Shown: positions 11,293 through 30,182 of the stretch, one piece after another
How the letters are laid out: each line of letters opens with the position of its first letter
How positions within the stretch are numbered: position 1 is the stretch's first letter
NCBI GenBank assembly: GCA_963693365.1
Contig: CAVNZM010000007.1
Location: forward strand, 10,540,001 to 10,604,000
Direction: 5' to 3'
Source of the DNA: Amoebidium appalachense
Lineage: Eukaryota > Ichthyosporea
DNA length: 64,000 bases
Notes under the pieces: generated by a model
Databases searched by the model: none
Told to the model about the DNA's origin: nothing
Seen by the model: the letters and a program-made list of their open reading frames with translations, nothing else
Translations under genes and position numbers: made by a program

Positions 11293-14156
11293 GGGATACT
11301 TGTGGGATATGTTACCTAAATAGCAGGGTTCAAATTTGTATCAGAGGGATGGGGTTTTGCAATTGGGTATGCAAACATGTGTGGTTCCCTGATTTGCCTG
11401 TCAGGTACAGGTTTTTCGTTGGCATGCAATGGTTCGTGTTAGGACTTTAACACGAGTCGTATGTAGTGCATCCACTATATAGCAGATGTGCTCTCTGTGT
11501 ATGCATGATACCATGCACTCTGTCGCACACACAGCACACACTCAACACACAGATAAAGTGTCATCTCGCACATACAACGCGCACGCACACAATACGTACA
11601 TGCCACGTACACGCCGCACACCACACACTCAACACCGGCACACCACACACACACACACACACACACACACCGTAAAACAAGCATGCACCAACTACACCCA
11701 CACAAACACACACGTACACAGACATGAAGGGCACTACGGGTCCACATAGATTACACACACGGTGTTACACACACTGCAACACACACACTGTGTACAATGC
11801 GCCACACATCATTTCTGAAAGCAGACACAAGAATACCGAGTTTGCGTTTGTTAAAGCTTATCACTTAAGGCAGCATCGACACATTACAAAAAAAGTGGCT
11901 AAATAAAAGAGCATCGAGTCAGACTGCATTATTGAATATCGAGCGTGATAGATCCCCTCGGGGATGGCCCACGGTGTTGTGGCTTGGTACTACCGGAGAG
12001 GATGTTACTGAGAGCATGGGCAGGGCGTGAGCCAATCATCTTTAAGTTCTGTGGTGCTGACAGAGTGCTGTACGTTTCGATTGGTTAGAGCTCACATGCC
12101 GTTATTCCCATCGAACCATATGGGATTTGCATGCCCCCAAAAACCTAAAATCTCCGTCCCCCTACATATACACACACACTGCCCCATCGCTTGAGTCATC
12201 CCCCCCCCCCCCCCCCCCCTCTCCCCCCTCTTCCTCCCCCCCCCCCCCCCTCCCCCTCCTCCCCCCCCCCCCCCCTAAAAAAAAAAGACTTCTTCCCCTT
12301 TTCATGTATGCTGATGTGTTTTCGGAAGCATTTTTCGGCTCGGGGCCGGACTGGGGTATCCACCCAAAGAGGCCTTGTAAATATTGGCGGTATTGTTGGG
12401 CATGAACGGACCTCGAAGCTCTGATCTGTGCACGGCCGGGGACCTCAAATCTGGCCACTAAGGCCTTTAACAAACAGGAAATACAAAAATGCTTGACAAG
12501 TGCCGCATCATCGGAATCATTCAAAGTTGACGGTAATAGTAACACGTGCTGTGCGCTTGTGAATAGCAGCCAAATGGGGTGCACGTGGTGGTGGGGATAC
12601 ATTTATGGTTGTGCACGTGTGTGTATGTGTGTGTATGTGTGTTTGTTGTGGGAAGACTTGGTGGTGGTGGTGGCGCTGGTGGGGGGGAGGGGCCCGGGGG
12701 GCTAGAGGGCCGGGCCGGGGCTTTGACCTCTGATCTGCTGACTCAATGAGCACCTCTAGAGGCCCCGGGGGTCGGCTTTCCCGCGAAGTTGGTGTGTGGT
12801 GTGTGTGTGTGAAGTTGGTGTGTACACGTGTGTGTGTGTGTGTGACGCTGTGTGTGTGTGTGTGCGTGTGCGTGTGCGTGTGTCTATTTGTCGTGAGCAC
12901 GGGGGCGGGGGGGGGGGGGGGGGGGGGGGGGGGAGAGTTGAAGACCACTGGGCCAGTGCTGACGAGAATTTGGTTGGCCAACTGCAGCTCTGCAGTTTGA
13001 CTTATTATTCTAGATCTATCATGTACATTTTTCGTCGCACTTCAGGCCCAGGAATTGAATTTCGTCCATCCACCCGGTCCGGCCTAAAGGTGGCCCTGGC
13101 GACAGGTGTCACACATTTATCTCTTGCCAATGGGTGCCGACCAAGGACATCGACGCGGAGAATTCAATGCTATAGCTAAGGTGCTAACAGTAACGAGAGC
13201 TTGGTGTGTGTGGGTTGGCATGGGCGTGTCTGTGCGCGGGCGGGGGGGGAAAGGGGGGGGGCATGTGTCTGTTCGAATCCCGAGGATCCCCCAAATTTGG
13301 CATTGATATTGTGATCACGTTGTCCCCCCCACCCCCACCACCTCTCTCCCGCCCGCCCCCTCACCCCCTTCTCTCTCTCTCTTCCCCTCCCCCCCCCCTT
13401 ACTCTCTTTTGTCAGTATACTACTGCCTCCTTCAAGCTCTGGTTACCCACGAGATGCAATGTCTCTCCGTCCCCCCCCCCTTACCCAGCACAACAACCAG
13501 CAAAGCACACGTGCATCATGTGCAGGCCCAAGGACAAAAGGTACACACAAGCATCACAAGACAGGGGACTGCATTTATAATAAATACTAGCAGGACTGGG
13601 TATGTGTGGCAAAACAGTTTATCATTACATCGTGAGGATAGTGCGCCCCTCTCTTCACCCTCATATCATATACGGCTCATCATTTAAACAAAGCCAACCC
13701 GTTATCTCTTAAAAGTCATATAAACGACAAGCAAATAATCAGGACACTTCGATGCCCCTGTTTCATATCTACATAACAATACCCCCAAAACCCCCAGAAC
13801 ACTGAGAGTCAACCCCCCCCCCCCCCCCCCCCCCCCACCTAAACAAACAAAAAACAAAACACAAATATAAACAAACAGGGGGAACATTACTCATTCTCGG
13901 TCAACAAAACATTACGAAACAAACAAGCAATCAAATAAACAAGCAAGGTGCTACAGTAACCTTTGCCTTTAAAGAAACCGCACCAAACCCCACCCCCAGG
14001 CCACATGATATGTTCAGCTTGGCCAAAGCAGTTGGGAGGTGGCTCGGTGTGTGCAAGTGTACCCATCTGTGAGTGTTTTTGCATTTGCACGTGTGTGTGT
14101 GTACATGTGCATGTGCATGTACGCACGTGTGTATATGTGTGTGCGTGCATGTGCCT
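11293..14156. other. Intergenic region between convergent genes
   Basis: No gene is supported between the MFSD5-like gene (+) and the first syntaxin (-). The region holds CA repeats (11515-11720), C-runs followed by an A-run (12200-12287), GT repeats (12616-12885), a G-run (12905-12934), C-rich stretches (13325-13400) and a C-run (13813-13837). The minus-strand frame at 12162-12602 has no recognisable domain and ends in Pro/Gly homopolymer. Confidence 0.6.
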
Positions 14157-17100
14157 CTACTTGAACTGCTGGTAGAGGATGATGCCCACGATGACCAGGA
14201 TGATTATGACGATGATGATGACGGCTATCATCTTCTTGCGGGCGGCTGTCTGGTACTTGCGTGCACTGACTAGCTCCACGTGTGCCTCCTCAACGTGGTC
14301 TGCTGCTTGCGACACCTGCAGAGAGAGAAAGCGTCAGCGTGCGACACACACACACACATGCGCGCACGCACACACACACGAGAGAGGGGGAGAGGGAGGG
14401 GGGGGGGGGGGGGGGGGGGGGGGGAGAGAGAGAGAGAGAGAGAGAGATTGGGGGCGCGAGGGAGTGGAGGGGGGGGGGGGGGGGGGAGAGGGGGAAGGAA
14501 GGAAGGGGGGGAGGGGGGGGGGGGGAGGGGAGGGAAGGGGGAGGGGAGGAGGAGCGAGCAAGAGCGCAAGCGAGTACCAACAACCTGCTTCACCACACAT
14601 ATACGCCTACCCCCCCTCACCCCACCAAACAATAGGCACGGGCCACTAATCTACCCCCCCAAGCATGCACACACAAGCACATACACCCACAGTTAAACCA
14701 ACCACCAACACCGAACACACAGCGAGTGAACAGCCAACCACACCAAACCCTGCACACGTGTTGGCATTAGGCAGCTAGAGAGGCAAATCCTAATATGGTA
14801 AGCCAGGTAGCAAGCGGCAACATCTGCACATTTAGGTGATGCTCTCACGTCCAATCGCATTACTGAAATCTGTCCATTAAAATTAAAACCTGTTTTTAGC
14901 ACATTTGATTGGCTTAAGAACGTTTTACCCCCTTTGAAGACCAGCAATTAGGGCCAAAAACAGTAGACTGTCAACTTCATCTTAATAAACGCCGACACAA
15001 ACTCGTGATTTGGGGTTTACGAGGTAACCGCTATGACAAACCTTTTCTCTTGATTTCGGGACGCTGTGCAACTCCTTTTCCATAGAACAAAGAGATCAAG
15101 GATGCGTTCAGGAGATTGAAGTACACATTCATAACAAACTACATAAAGTAGAGTGCTAACCACACAAATGCATAACAAGCAGAGCCAATTCTCAGGGAAA
15201 CGAAGTCCTCCACAGTACCCGGAAGGGGGGGGGGGGGGGGGAGGGGGGGGGGGGAACAAAAAGCGAGCGTGTGCGAGAAGGAGAGAGATGCAGGGGAAGG
15301 GAAGGGGGAGCGAGCGTCTGTATAAAAGAGGCAGATGGGGAAAGAGAGAAAGGAGAGAGAGGGAGAAGAGAAGGGGGGAGGGGGGGGGGGGGGAGTGAAA
15401 AGGATTGGGGGGAAGGGGGGAGAGAGAGAGAGAAAGAAGAGGGAGAAGGAGAGGGGGGAAAGAGGGGGGGGGGGGGGGGGGGGGGGGGAGAGGGCAGGTG
15501 GATAAGTGCACATTGAAGCATATGAGCTCGTAGTCCTTATCCGTGACCAGCAGGAGGGGACTGGGAGTGAACAAAGACTAACAAATACAGCTTGGAAAAG
15601 AAGGCTAGGAACGTGAGCTGACAGGCAACCATACAAAGAGTACGTATCCTAAAACCTAACAACGCAAGCGTATCATCCCACTTTCCTGACATGTGTCGAG
15701 TGTGAGAGGGGCTTGAGAATACGACAGGAAAGGAGGAGCACGGTGCAGTGTCTTAGATGTCAAATGAAGCACACTGGCGGACGCAAAAAGACAAGAGGTC
15801 CCCTTTCCAACAACAAAAAGGGGTGATGGGAGGGGGGGAGAGGGGGGAAGGGGGGAGGGTCCCAATGTGTATACGAATCAAAACCCTGGGCCTAATTAAC
15901 ATGCATGCACCGTTAGATCCCTAAAGACTGCTGTAAACACACAAGCAGCCTTCCTCACACACACACACACACACACACACACTATCTCCACCAGTGCCGG
16001 TATATCTCCCTTAGACAATTGTGAAGGACATCACGACATCAGGACACGGCACTACCTGGTATTCCAGAAGCAATACAAGACCATGTAGGAGCAGAAAAAG
16101 AGAACATAAGCAGCAGGAACAAACCCGAGCCGAAACGATAGGGCACGACAGGGCTGATGCGCATGTTAAGCAGAGGGTAAAAAGGAATAACGGTAGGCAA
16201 ACGAGACAGAATCCTGTGTGTGTGTGGGTTTGCGTGGATGCAAAGGGGAGAGAGGGAGGGAGGGGGGGGGGGGGGGGGTGTTTAGGGTGGGGGCCATGCA
16301 GGAAAGAGTTGGGTTGAACCGGCAGCAGCAACATAAAGCAACGAAAAGCCCATGCCCGGAGATGCTGCCCTGAAGCTTAACCGCAAGAAAATACTGGTAT
16401 CGGTGTCTCGAATTGCCGAAGAAAAAGAGCGGGAAGGGGGGGAGAGGGGGAGGGGGAGGGAGGGGAGGGAGGGATGGCGGATGGGGGAGAGAAGGGCGGG
16501 GAGGGCGGCGGGGGGGGGGGGGGGGGGGGGGGGGGGGGAGGGGGCTGGTAGGAAGAAAGGAAAAAACTACTAGGATCCCCAAAGCACCAACTAGACGGGG
16601 AGGAAAAAGGTCGTGCATGTTACCCTGCCCATTATCCCAGACTCAGTTGCGCACAACAAATTATCCACAAGCACCCACCTGGAACTCGATTCTGTCAATC
16701 ATCTCGCCCTGCTGGTCTACAAGCAACGCCAAGTCAACAAAGAGCTCGTGCAGCTCACGCATGGACTTCTCTAGCCGTGCAATGTCTTTCTGCCGGTCCT
16801 CGATTTCCTCGAGTGCTTTCTGTGCAGCAGCGTGGTCTGCCGAAAGGATCTGGTCCTGGAAGATGTTTTTGCCGTTCTCCATGGCATCATCTACGGCCTT
16901 CTCGACCTCCTGATCCGTGGCCGTGGGGTCGACAATTTTGTACTGGCGCGTGACGCGGTCGCGGTATTTCTGCTTGTACTTTGCCTGTGTGTCGTTGTAT
17001 TCGGTCATAACCTCACCGAACTTGCGCCCTAGCGTGTTTTGCTGCTGCTTCTTCATACGGGGAATGGCCTTGCCCAGGTCCTCGGGGGGCGTGGCCTTGT

Positions 17101-17419
17101 TCTCCGCATCCATCTTCTTGAGTTCTTTGCGCACTCGATTGCCCAGCCGCGTCACCTCCGCCATCAAATCCTCGAGCTCCTGTTTGTTCTGCTGCGCCTG
17201 CTTGTCGTTAATCGCTGCAAGCGCCTGCCCGTGCTTGTCAGCCACCTTCTTGATGTTTTCTTCGATTTGAGCGATGTCGTTTTTCACACCCTCGCACCGT
17301 TTAAGGAAGTCTTGCAGCTCGGCGTCTGACTCGTCCATCTCTATTGCCTCGGCATCTCCAGGCCCAGCTAACGGCTGTGACCCGGCCACCTTCTGAAGTT
17401 CGCTCATCCGGTCCCTCAT
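14157..17419 (-). CDS. Syntaxin (Qa-SNARE), plasma-membrane type, two exons
   Basis: Exon 1 (17419-16679, 247 codons) and exon 2 (14315-14157, 52 codons plus TAG) join in phase 0 to give 299 residues, normal for a syntaxin. Residues about 30-155 form the N-terminal three-helix Habc region. The SNARE helix spans about 190-272 with the ionic-layer glutamine at Q237 in QQGEMIDRIE. A basic patch (ARKK) precedes one transmembrane helix (about 277-294) and a five-residue tail. The join reproduces the syntaxin-1 spacing between IDRIE and the basic patch without a gap, which supports the 2.36-kb intron. Syntaxins pair with Qb, Qc and R SNAREs to fuse vesicles with a target membrane; closeness to syntaxin 1-4 suggests the plasma membrane. 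The intron is full of G-runs. The start MRDRM matches MRDRL of the neighbouring paralogue. Confidence 0.95.
14400..16545. repeat. Purine-rich simple-sequence blocks in the syntaxin intron
   Basis: G-runs with GA-rich linkers occur at 14400-14550, 15226-15255, 15375-15500, 16255-16285 and 16430-16550, separated by ordinary sequence. On the sense (minus) strand they are C/CT-rich. They generate spurious Pro- or Gly-rich frames on both strands. Confidence 0.9.
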
Positions 17420-19272
17420 TTTCGCTTGTTTTTTTCGCCCCTGGGCATACGGGCACTACGAGGACAGCTAAGCAACAGGCACCCCACCAACCTTAGAAAT
17501 AAAGACGGCACGCTACCCCAACTAAAAAACTAATGTAGCTCTTGCCTCGCTATAACTATAACTCGCACGTTTGCAGTTTTCCGCTCTGTTTCGGCTGGTG
17601 TGATAAAAAAAGGGGCCCACGAGCAAAAACTGAGATCTCATTCTATAAAGCCGCCGCCCTATCACAGCCCCTCTCCGTTCGCGCCGTGGTGGTTACCATC
17701 GACGGCAGCAACGTGAAAATAAACACCTGTTGGTTTAAACATTTTTTTTAGGCGAAAGTAAAGCTTTTGATTGGCTCATGGGCAGTTCTTCTGTGGTCAG
17801 CATCAAGATCTGTGGGCTGGCTAAGGAATTCCACCGGGGAGTTTCTTTTATGTTCAACAGCACTCCAGCTATTTTATTAGAGAGTGTTTGGCAGGTTTGA
17901 ATGGTACGGGGATAGAAATGTGGTTGTCTCTTGGCCGCCTATTTGTGTTTGCTAGCTAGTTTTTGTAGTGCGTGCCCACAAGCAAATGTTCCTTTCGTTA
18001 CTTGTGCTCTCCTTTGCCATAGGGTCAGGATTCGCTTGTTCACGGACATGCTTGTGATTGACAGTTGATGTCCTTTTGATTGCTACACAGGTAAAAGCAG
18101 GCGTAGAAGTTATCCAGGGCATTAAAGTGATCGAGGCTACACTTATGCCTGGCAGTGCTGGGTGGGAGACATGAGTGTGCCAAGCCTTCTCTTAGGTTCA
18201 CATGCCAAAAGACAGAAGCGGTTTTGGGTTAGAATTCAGTTGAGTACACATCGTCCGTTTGCGCATGTTCACAGTAAAAGCGCTTAACATACATACATAG
18301 GTTGTTCTAGGCGCACATGCAACCATACCACGGTGCACACATACTTTCGTTTACCGCTAAATAATGTGCACAAGCCAACTTTGCCGCACGAACATGAGCT
18401 GCTCACGCACGGCACGCTATATCGAGTTTGACCCATGTTTTATCAGACGGAAGCCTTACTTGGGCGACCACGCATAGCTCACACAAACACACGGACAGAA
18501 GCATAGTCGGATAGGCTTAGTCACTAATATGAGTACTCTGCTATGCTTGCGAAACTTTTTGGCTCTATAGACCTGTCAGCAAGTTCTGGGAGACCTGGGC
18601 CGCATCATGGAGATAATTTCTGTGGAGGTGCAGCTTTAAGGCAGAAGTTTTATTTTGCGCTGCGCACCATGCACTCTCCTTGTAGTTTTTGTCTTGTTTA
18701 TCAGTGTCTTGTCGTGTTTAGCTTGCTGTTCGATCTCTCACTCATTTTGCTCTTCCTGTCCACGTCACTTCTCTCCCTGCCCGCTTCATCCTGAGTTACA
18801 GGCCGGTATGTATGTACCCTCAAGTATGCCAAACATAGCAGCCTAAGCAAAGATTATTGCAGGGCCCAAACCCCGTGGTTTACTTCGGAATCTCAACCAC
18901 CACGCTGCGCACCATACACTGTCCCTGTAGTTTTTGTCTTGTTTATCAGTCTCTGGTCGTGTTTAGCTTGCTGTTCAATCTCTCACTCATTTTGCTCTTC
19001 CTGTCCACGTCACTTGTCTCCCTGCCCACCCTTCATCCTGAGTTACTGGCCGGTATGTATGTACCCTCAATTATGCCAAACATAGCAGCCTAAGCAAAGA
19101 TTATTGCAGGGCCCAAACCCCGTGGTTTACTTCGGAATCTCAACAATCCGTGGTGGTGCTGGGGAAAGTTACGGCAATAGAAGCAGGCCTTGTACCTTCA
19201 TACAAATTCTGGGTATTGTCACTTTCGTACATACACTTTTATACATGCACTGCAAACCATACAATCAAACTA
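17420..19272. other. Intergenic region between the two syntaxin genes
   Basis: About 1.85 kb with no supported gene. The sequence is of ordinary complexity. It contains a tandem duplication of about 245 bp (18661-19143) just downstream of the second syntaxin gene. Sequence upstream of 17419 should hold the promoter of the first syntaxin, but I see no clear TATA box. Confidence 0.6.
18661..19143. repeat. Tandem duplication, period 245 bp
   Basis: The unit beginning TGCGCACCAT at 18661 recurs at 18906 with few substitutions, through TTTTTGTCTTGTTTATCAGT and TGCCAAACATAGCAGCCTAA to GGTTTACTTCGGAATCTCAA. The open frames over it are short and their Val/Phe/Leu-rich translation is not a recognisable family. 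Low divergence implies a recent duplication. Confidence 0.9.
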
Positions 19273-20169
19273 CTACATGAGCTTAAAGACCAGGACCAGG
19301 GCCAGTAGGAGGGCCAATATAGCTACCAGTGTGAACGCTGCAATCTTCTTCTTCCGGGCCGCCACCTGCTTCTCCTTCGCTTTCCCCAAATCGGCCTCAG
19401 CCCTCTCCGTGTAGTCTGTTGCCACGGCCGTGTGTGCAGCTATGTTGTCCAGCTTGTCCCCCTGGTCGTTTATGTGCTGGGCAAGGCTCTTCATGAGCAT
19501 CTGAAGTTCGCGCATAGACACCTCCACCCGCCTGATGGCTTCCTGCCGATCCTCAATGTCCTCCAGTGCCCGCCTGGAAGCTGCGTGGTCGGCCGAAAGG
19601 ATCTGTGCCTGGAATATGTTGACGCCGCGCTCCACGGCAGCCTGCAGTTCAACCTCGGTTGCTTGTGGTGCCACTATCTTGTACTGACGTGCCACGCGGT
19701 CGCGGCAGTTTTGGGTGTACCTGGCCTGTACATCGCTATACTCAGTCAGCACCTCGGCAAAGTTTCTGGAGAGCGTGCTGTACTGTTGCTGTCTCATGCG
19801 CGGTAATACCTGTCCGCGCTCGGCAGCGGGCACGGCCATGATCTGTGCCTGTATCCTGTTGAGGTCCCTGCGCACTTTACTGGCCAGGTGAGACACGTCA
19901 ACCATGAGATCATCTAGCTCGGCCCTTCTCTCCCTGGCCTGCTGCGTGGTGATGGCCCCCAGTGCCTCTGCGTGCTTCTCGACCACCAAGGCTACCGTGG
20001 CCCTAATGTTGGCTATGTCGGCCCTCACGGCACTGCATTGCTGCATGACTAATTGGGCCTGGGCATCGTGCTTGTCCACATCCACAGACACATGCTCACA
20101 GCCAGACTCGTAGGGGTGGCTGTCTAGGTCCGTGGCGGCCTCTTTCAGCTTGTGTAGTCGGTCCCTCAT
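19273..20169 (-). CDS. Syntaxin (Qa-SNARE) paralogue, intronless
   Basis: A single open frame of 298 residues ends in TAG. It aligns over its full length with the syntaxin at 14157-17419: start MRDRL, Habc helices (about 30-150), RQYKIV followed by the SNARE region, ionic-layer Q236 in NDQGDKLDNI, a KK/RKKK basic patch, and a C-terminal membrane anchor (about 276-296) ending FKLM. The same frame extends 38 codons upstream to an ATG at 20283, but the shared MRDR start and the nearby TATA box favour 20169. Expected role: vesicle fusion as a target-membrane SNARE. The heptads after the ionic layer differ strongly from the sister gene, suggesting a different partner or compartment. Lack of the intron that splits the sister gene's SNARE motif suggests either retroposition or intron gain in the other copy. 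Confidence 0.95.
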   Translation of the reverse strand: MRDRLHKLKEAATDLDSHPYESGCEHVSVDVDKHDAQAQLVMQQCSAVRADIANIRATVALVVEKHAEALGAITTQQARERRAELDDLMVDVSHLASKVRRDLNRIQAQIMAVPAAERGQVLPRMRQQQYSTLSRNFAEVLTEYSDVQARYTQNCRDRVARQYKIVAPQATEVELQAAVERGVNIFQAQILSADHAASRRALEDIEDRQEAIRRVEVSMRELQMLMKSLAQHINDQGDKLDNIAAHTAVATDYTERAEADLGKAKEKQVAARKKKIAAFTLVAILALLLALVLVFKLM

Positions 20170-20319
20170 GGTAACAGGTGAAAAGGGTGATATGATATGA
20201 GAGACACGGGTGCTTTTGTTGTTCAGACAGATGTTGCTAGTGCGTGATTGTGACCTGTGGTCGACCGAGCCTTCTTCAGTCAAGTTAGAACTTTGGTGAC
20301 CGTAACAACACGCTGGCGG

Positions 20320-20326
20320 TTTTTAT
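20320..20326 (-). promoter_or_regulatory. TATA box of the intronless syntaxin
   Basis: TATAAAA on the minus strand lies about 150 bases upstream of the chosen ATG at 20169. Transcription starting some 30 bases downstream would begin near 20290, making the upstream in-frame ATG at 20283 almost leaderless. Confidence 0.5.
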
Positions 20327-20517
20327 ACTTTTCGGTGTGGATGAAGAACGGTACTTTGCATAGGTGATCTGGTGACATATATAGGATATCTAATTTAATA
20401 TTGACCATGTAAACTATTAACTAGACTTTAAACATTTCTATTAACATTTTAGCAGCCACTTGATTCGGGATTACGAAATTACAGTCATCCAATCAGTGGA
20501 GAGTTTACGGATGACGG

Positions 20518-20525
20518 TGACGTCA
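20518..20525. promoter_or_regulatory. CRE-like palindrome TGACGTCA
   Basis: A perfect TGACGTCA, the core bound by CREB/ATF-type bZIP factors in many eukaryotes, lies about 190 bases upstream of the syntaxin TATA box. The same octamer occurs at 1793, 39544 and 40450. A regulatory role is inferred. Confidence 0.35.
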
Positions 20526-21405
20526 CCACGCTTCGCGGCCTTTTTTTCCTTCCATTTTTTTTTCCGGGTTCGGCCCCCGGCGCGCGAGCTCCCTAGTAGC
20601 TGAGAAGCGTCGTTTAGTTTTAATTTATTGATGCAACTACAGTGGCAGAAAGCTAGATCCCCAAAGAAACGTTTCACCAAAACCAACAAACACACTCCGC
20701 CCACACAGTGTCGTACACGTGCAACCAGCACGCCCAAACATGCCCGGCACCCACAAAAACCAGCCCAGCCGCGGCCGTACGACTGAACACCAGCTGCTAA
20801 TAGCATACAACGTTCAACAGCAAGTCGGTACCGTACAGACCCACATATATTCCTAGGCAGTAGCAAATCACCACTGCCAACCCTCAAACCACACCCATAC
20901 CCACCGTACGCATATTACGCACCACCAGGTCTTTGGCAAGCATATTTACCACATTATCAGACCACAAATCTCGCCACTTCGTAGTTGAACCAACGGGAAT
21001 AAGTGTTTAGATTTTATTGGTAGGGTTTGGTTGGAGGATGCTCATCTGCACGTCTACGGTCACTGCACATGTGTGGTGTGGCAGCATCAATTCTCAGCAT
21101 GCTTCCTTGGACCTTACTCAGAGTGCTCGAGCACTACTGAATATCAGCAAAACCTAAACACCCTCAAATTTAGATTGCCAGCTGACACCATGTCGTCGCA
21201 CCCATGGATTGCATTCGATGGTACATACATACTTCTAAATATTGGTTAGTTTTAAGATTGTATTCTTGTGCAAATTAATCCGTTACTAAGAATTAGTTAG
21301 TGATCTCCATGTTTAGTCAAAAAAAGACATTCATGCCAATGCAACAAGGACACATTTTTGAGCTGCCGTGGGATAGGGAGCGCACGCGCGCGCGCGCGTG
21401 TGTGT

Positions 21406-21436
<31 letters not shown>

Positions 21437-21755
21437 GGGGGGGAGGGGAAGAGGGAGGGGCAGAGCAACAATAACGTGTCAAACTGGGCACGAATGTGTG
21501 TGTGTGTGTATGCGTGTGCGTGTGCGCGCGCTGTGCGTGTGTTACAGTGTGTGCACGTCTGCGAGTAAATGGTGCTACTGGCATCATGTGTATGCATACG
21601 AACGGGCACCACAACACAACTTTCCCCTTTGGAAAACTCGCCCCATTCTACTTTTCATTCAGAAAAAACCATCCAAAAACCCAGACTAACTAAACCAAAT
21701 CTCTCAACACCAATTCACACAACTCCATCGTAACTTACTAACACATGTTAGTTAT
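20526..21755. other. Intergenic region downstream of the DHHC gene
   Basis: No gene is supported. The minus-strand frame 20471-20887 has no ATG start and no recognisable domain. Simple repeats include (CG/GT)n and a G-run at 21381-21443. Confidence 0.55.
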
Positions 21756-28758
<7,003 letters not shown>

Positions 28759-29350
28759 GGCCTACTTTTTCCCAACTCAAGCTTGGTCTCCTCCCCACCC
28801 CCCCCGCATCCCCCTTCCCTCCCCGCCTTCTTCCCCGGGGCGGGCCGAACGCACCGGGAATCCCCTCACGCTGCCCACTCCTTCGCCGCATCTCGTACCA
28901 CTTCTCATCACAAAGGGTACTCCCCTCCATCACGGCACCCCCGAACACAGGCACCTACCTTCCCCCTGCCCGGGTGTAGCGCCGCTCACGCAGCCAGCCT
29001 GGCGTCACTGGTCACCGCCATATGCAACTCTGTTTCTTTAGCCGCAGCTCCTCGCTGTCACCAGTGCCTTGAACCGTTTGCAACTTGGCACGAGGTTGTG
29101 TCAGTGTCGACTCGACGGTGAGTGAATGGCACTGGTGACACTTTGGGTTGCCCACATTCCAAGGATAGACTCAGGAATGCGATTATGAGGGTGTCGCCAT
29201 GTTTGATTGGCGCCCTGGAATCCGTTGGATTCTGTAACCGGGACCGGGGACAGTCACTGACTCCTGTCGACCACAGGGTTCGAATTTTAGTTTCGAATTA
29301 TTGGGAGGGCCAACAGGTTCTTTGGTAATCGCCAAAAAAACTTTGGTAAA

Positions 29351-29626
29351 ACTTTTTTTCTTTTGACTCGGGTTTATTGATCCGTTGATGAAGGCAACGT
29401 GCAGCCACAGGCTACATAAACACCAATAATAGAACTGAAAAAGCCAAAGCCACGAAATAAAAATAAAGCGACAAGTGACAAAGGACACCAGCGGGCAAAA
29501 CCTTAAGTGTACGTGTATGCGTGAAACTAGTTTGCTCCAACTAGTCATATGCATCGATGTTGACCAGACCACACTCCGCAAGAAGACATCATTGCTGCTC
29601 CTTCCCAACAGGCCCCCCTCAAAACC
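29351..29626. repeat. Dispersed repeat, copy B
   Basis: Second copy of the roughly 275-bp unit at 5622-5895, same orientation, a few percent diverged. The flanking sequences do not match, so the homology is limited to the unit. Confidence 0.8.
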
Positions 29627-30174
29627 TACCGAGGCACAGCAAGCAAGTCATCCTTTAAAAGAGCAATGCAGACCAAATCTAAGCTAAAAAACAATCCCAA
29701 CGGGCCCGGCCCGGCCCCTAGATTTAACCCGGAGAAACTGCATCTAGCTCTCTGATAAGGTGGCCTAGTTGTGGTAGGACACACAGAAAAACACAATTAC
29801 AGAATGCATGCAAGCTAGCAAACCCGGTCATTGCCAAACGACTGGAGGCTAAGGACTGGCAGTCACTTGGAAAGCTCCCCGACGACCAAGTAGCCGCCCC
29901 TCCACTCACACAGCGCAGAAGTAGCTGAAGAAGTTGCAGCAGCCCACCGCCAATAGATCGCGTAGAAGCGTAGACAGCGTGTAGAAGTTACCATAGGTTG
30001 CAGTGGACCACCAGGCGTTGAAGAAACCACCTCTCAAGCGAGAAACTCCGCGAAAGGGAGATGCCCCCACACTCTCACTGCAGTAGGAATACACCAGGCC
30101 ACACCACACACACGCTGCAGTCACGTTCCCCTGAGTGGGACTCCCTCCCACCACAAAAAGAAGAAACGAAAGCC

Positions 30175-30182
30175 TTTATATA
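30175..30182 (-). promoter_or_regulatory. Orphan TATA box
   Basis: TATATAAA on the minus strand is followed about 270 bases later by a GTGAGT donor-like site near 29905. The first ATG downstream opens only a short frame. It could be the promoter of a non-coding or unrecognised spliced transcript. Confidence 0.3.

Noticed and set aside
12162-12602. 146-codon minus-strand frame
   Set aside because: Non-repetitive at its start, but there is no domain, it runs into Gly/Pro homopolymer, and no splice partner was found.
20471-20887. 138-codon minus-strand frame
   Set aside because: It lacks an ATG and has no recognisable domain or promoter.
28783-29121. 112-codon plus-strand frame opposite DHHC exon 1
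   Set aside because: It overlaps the minus-strand ATG exon of the DHHC gene and encodes low-complexity Pro/Ser/His sequence.
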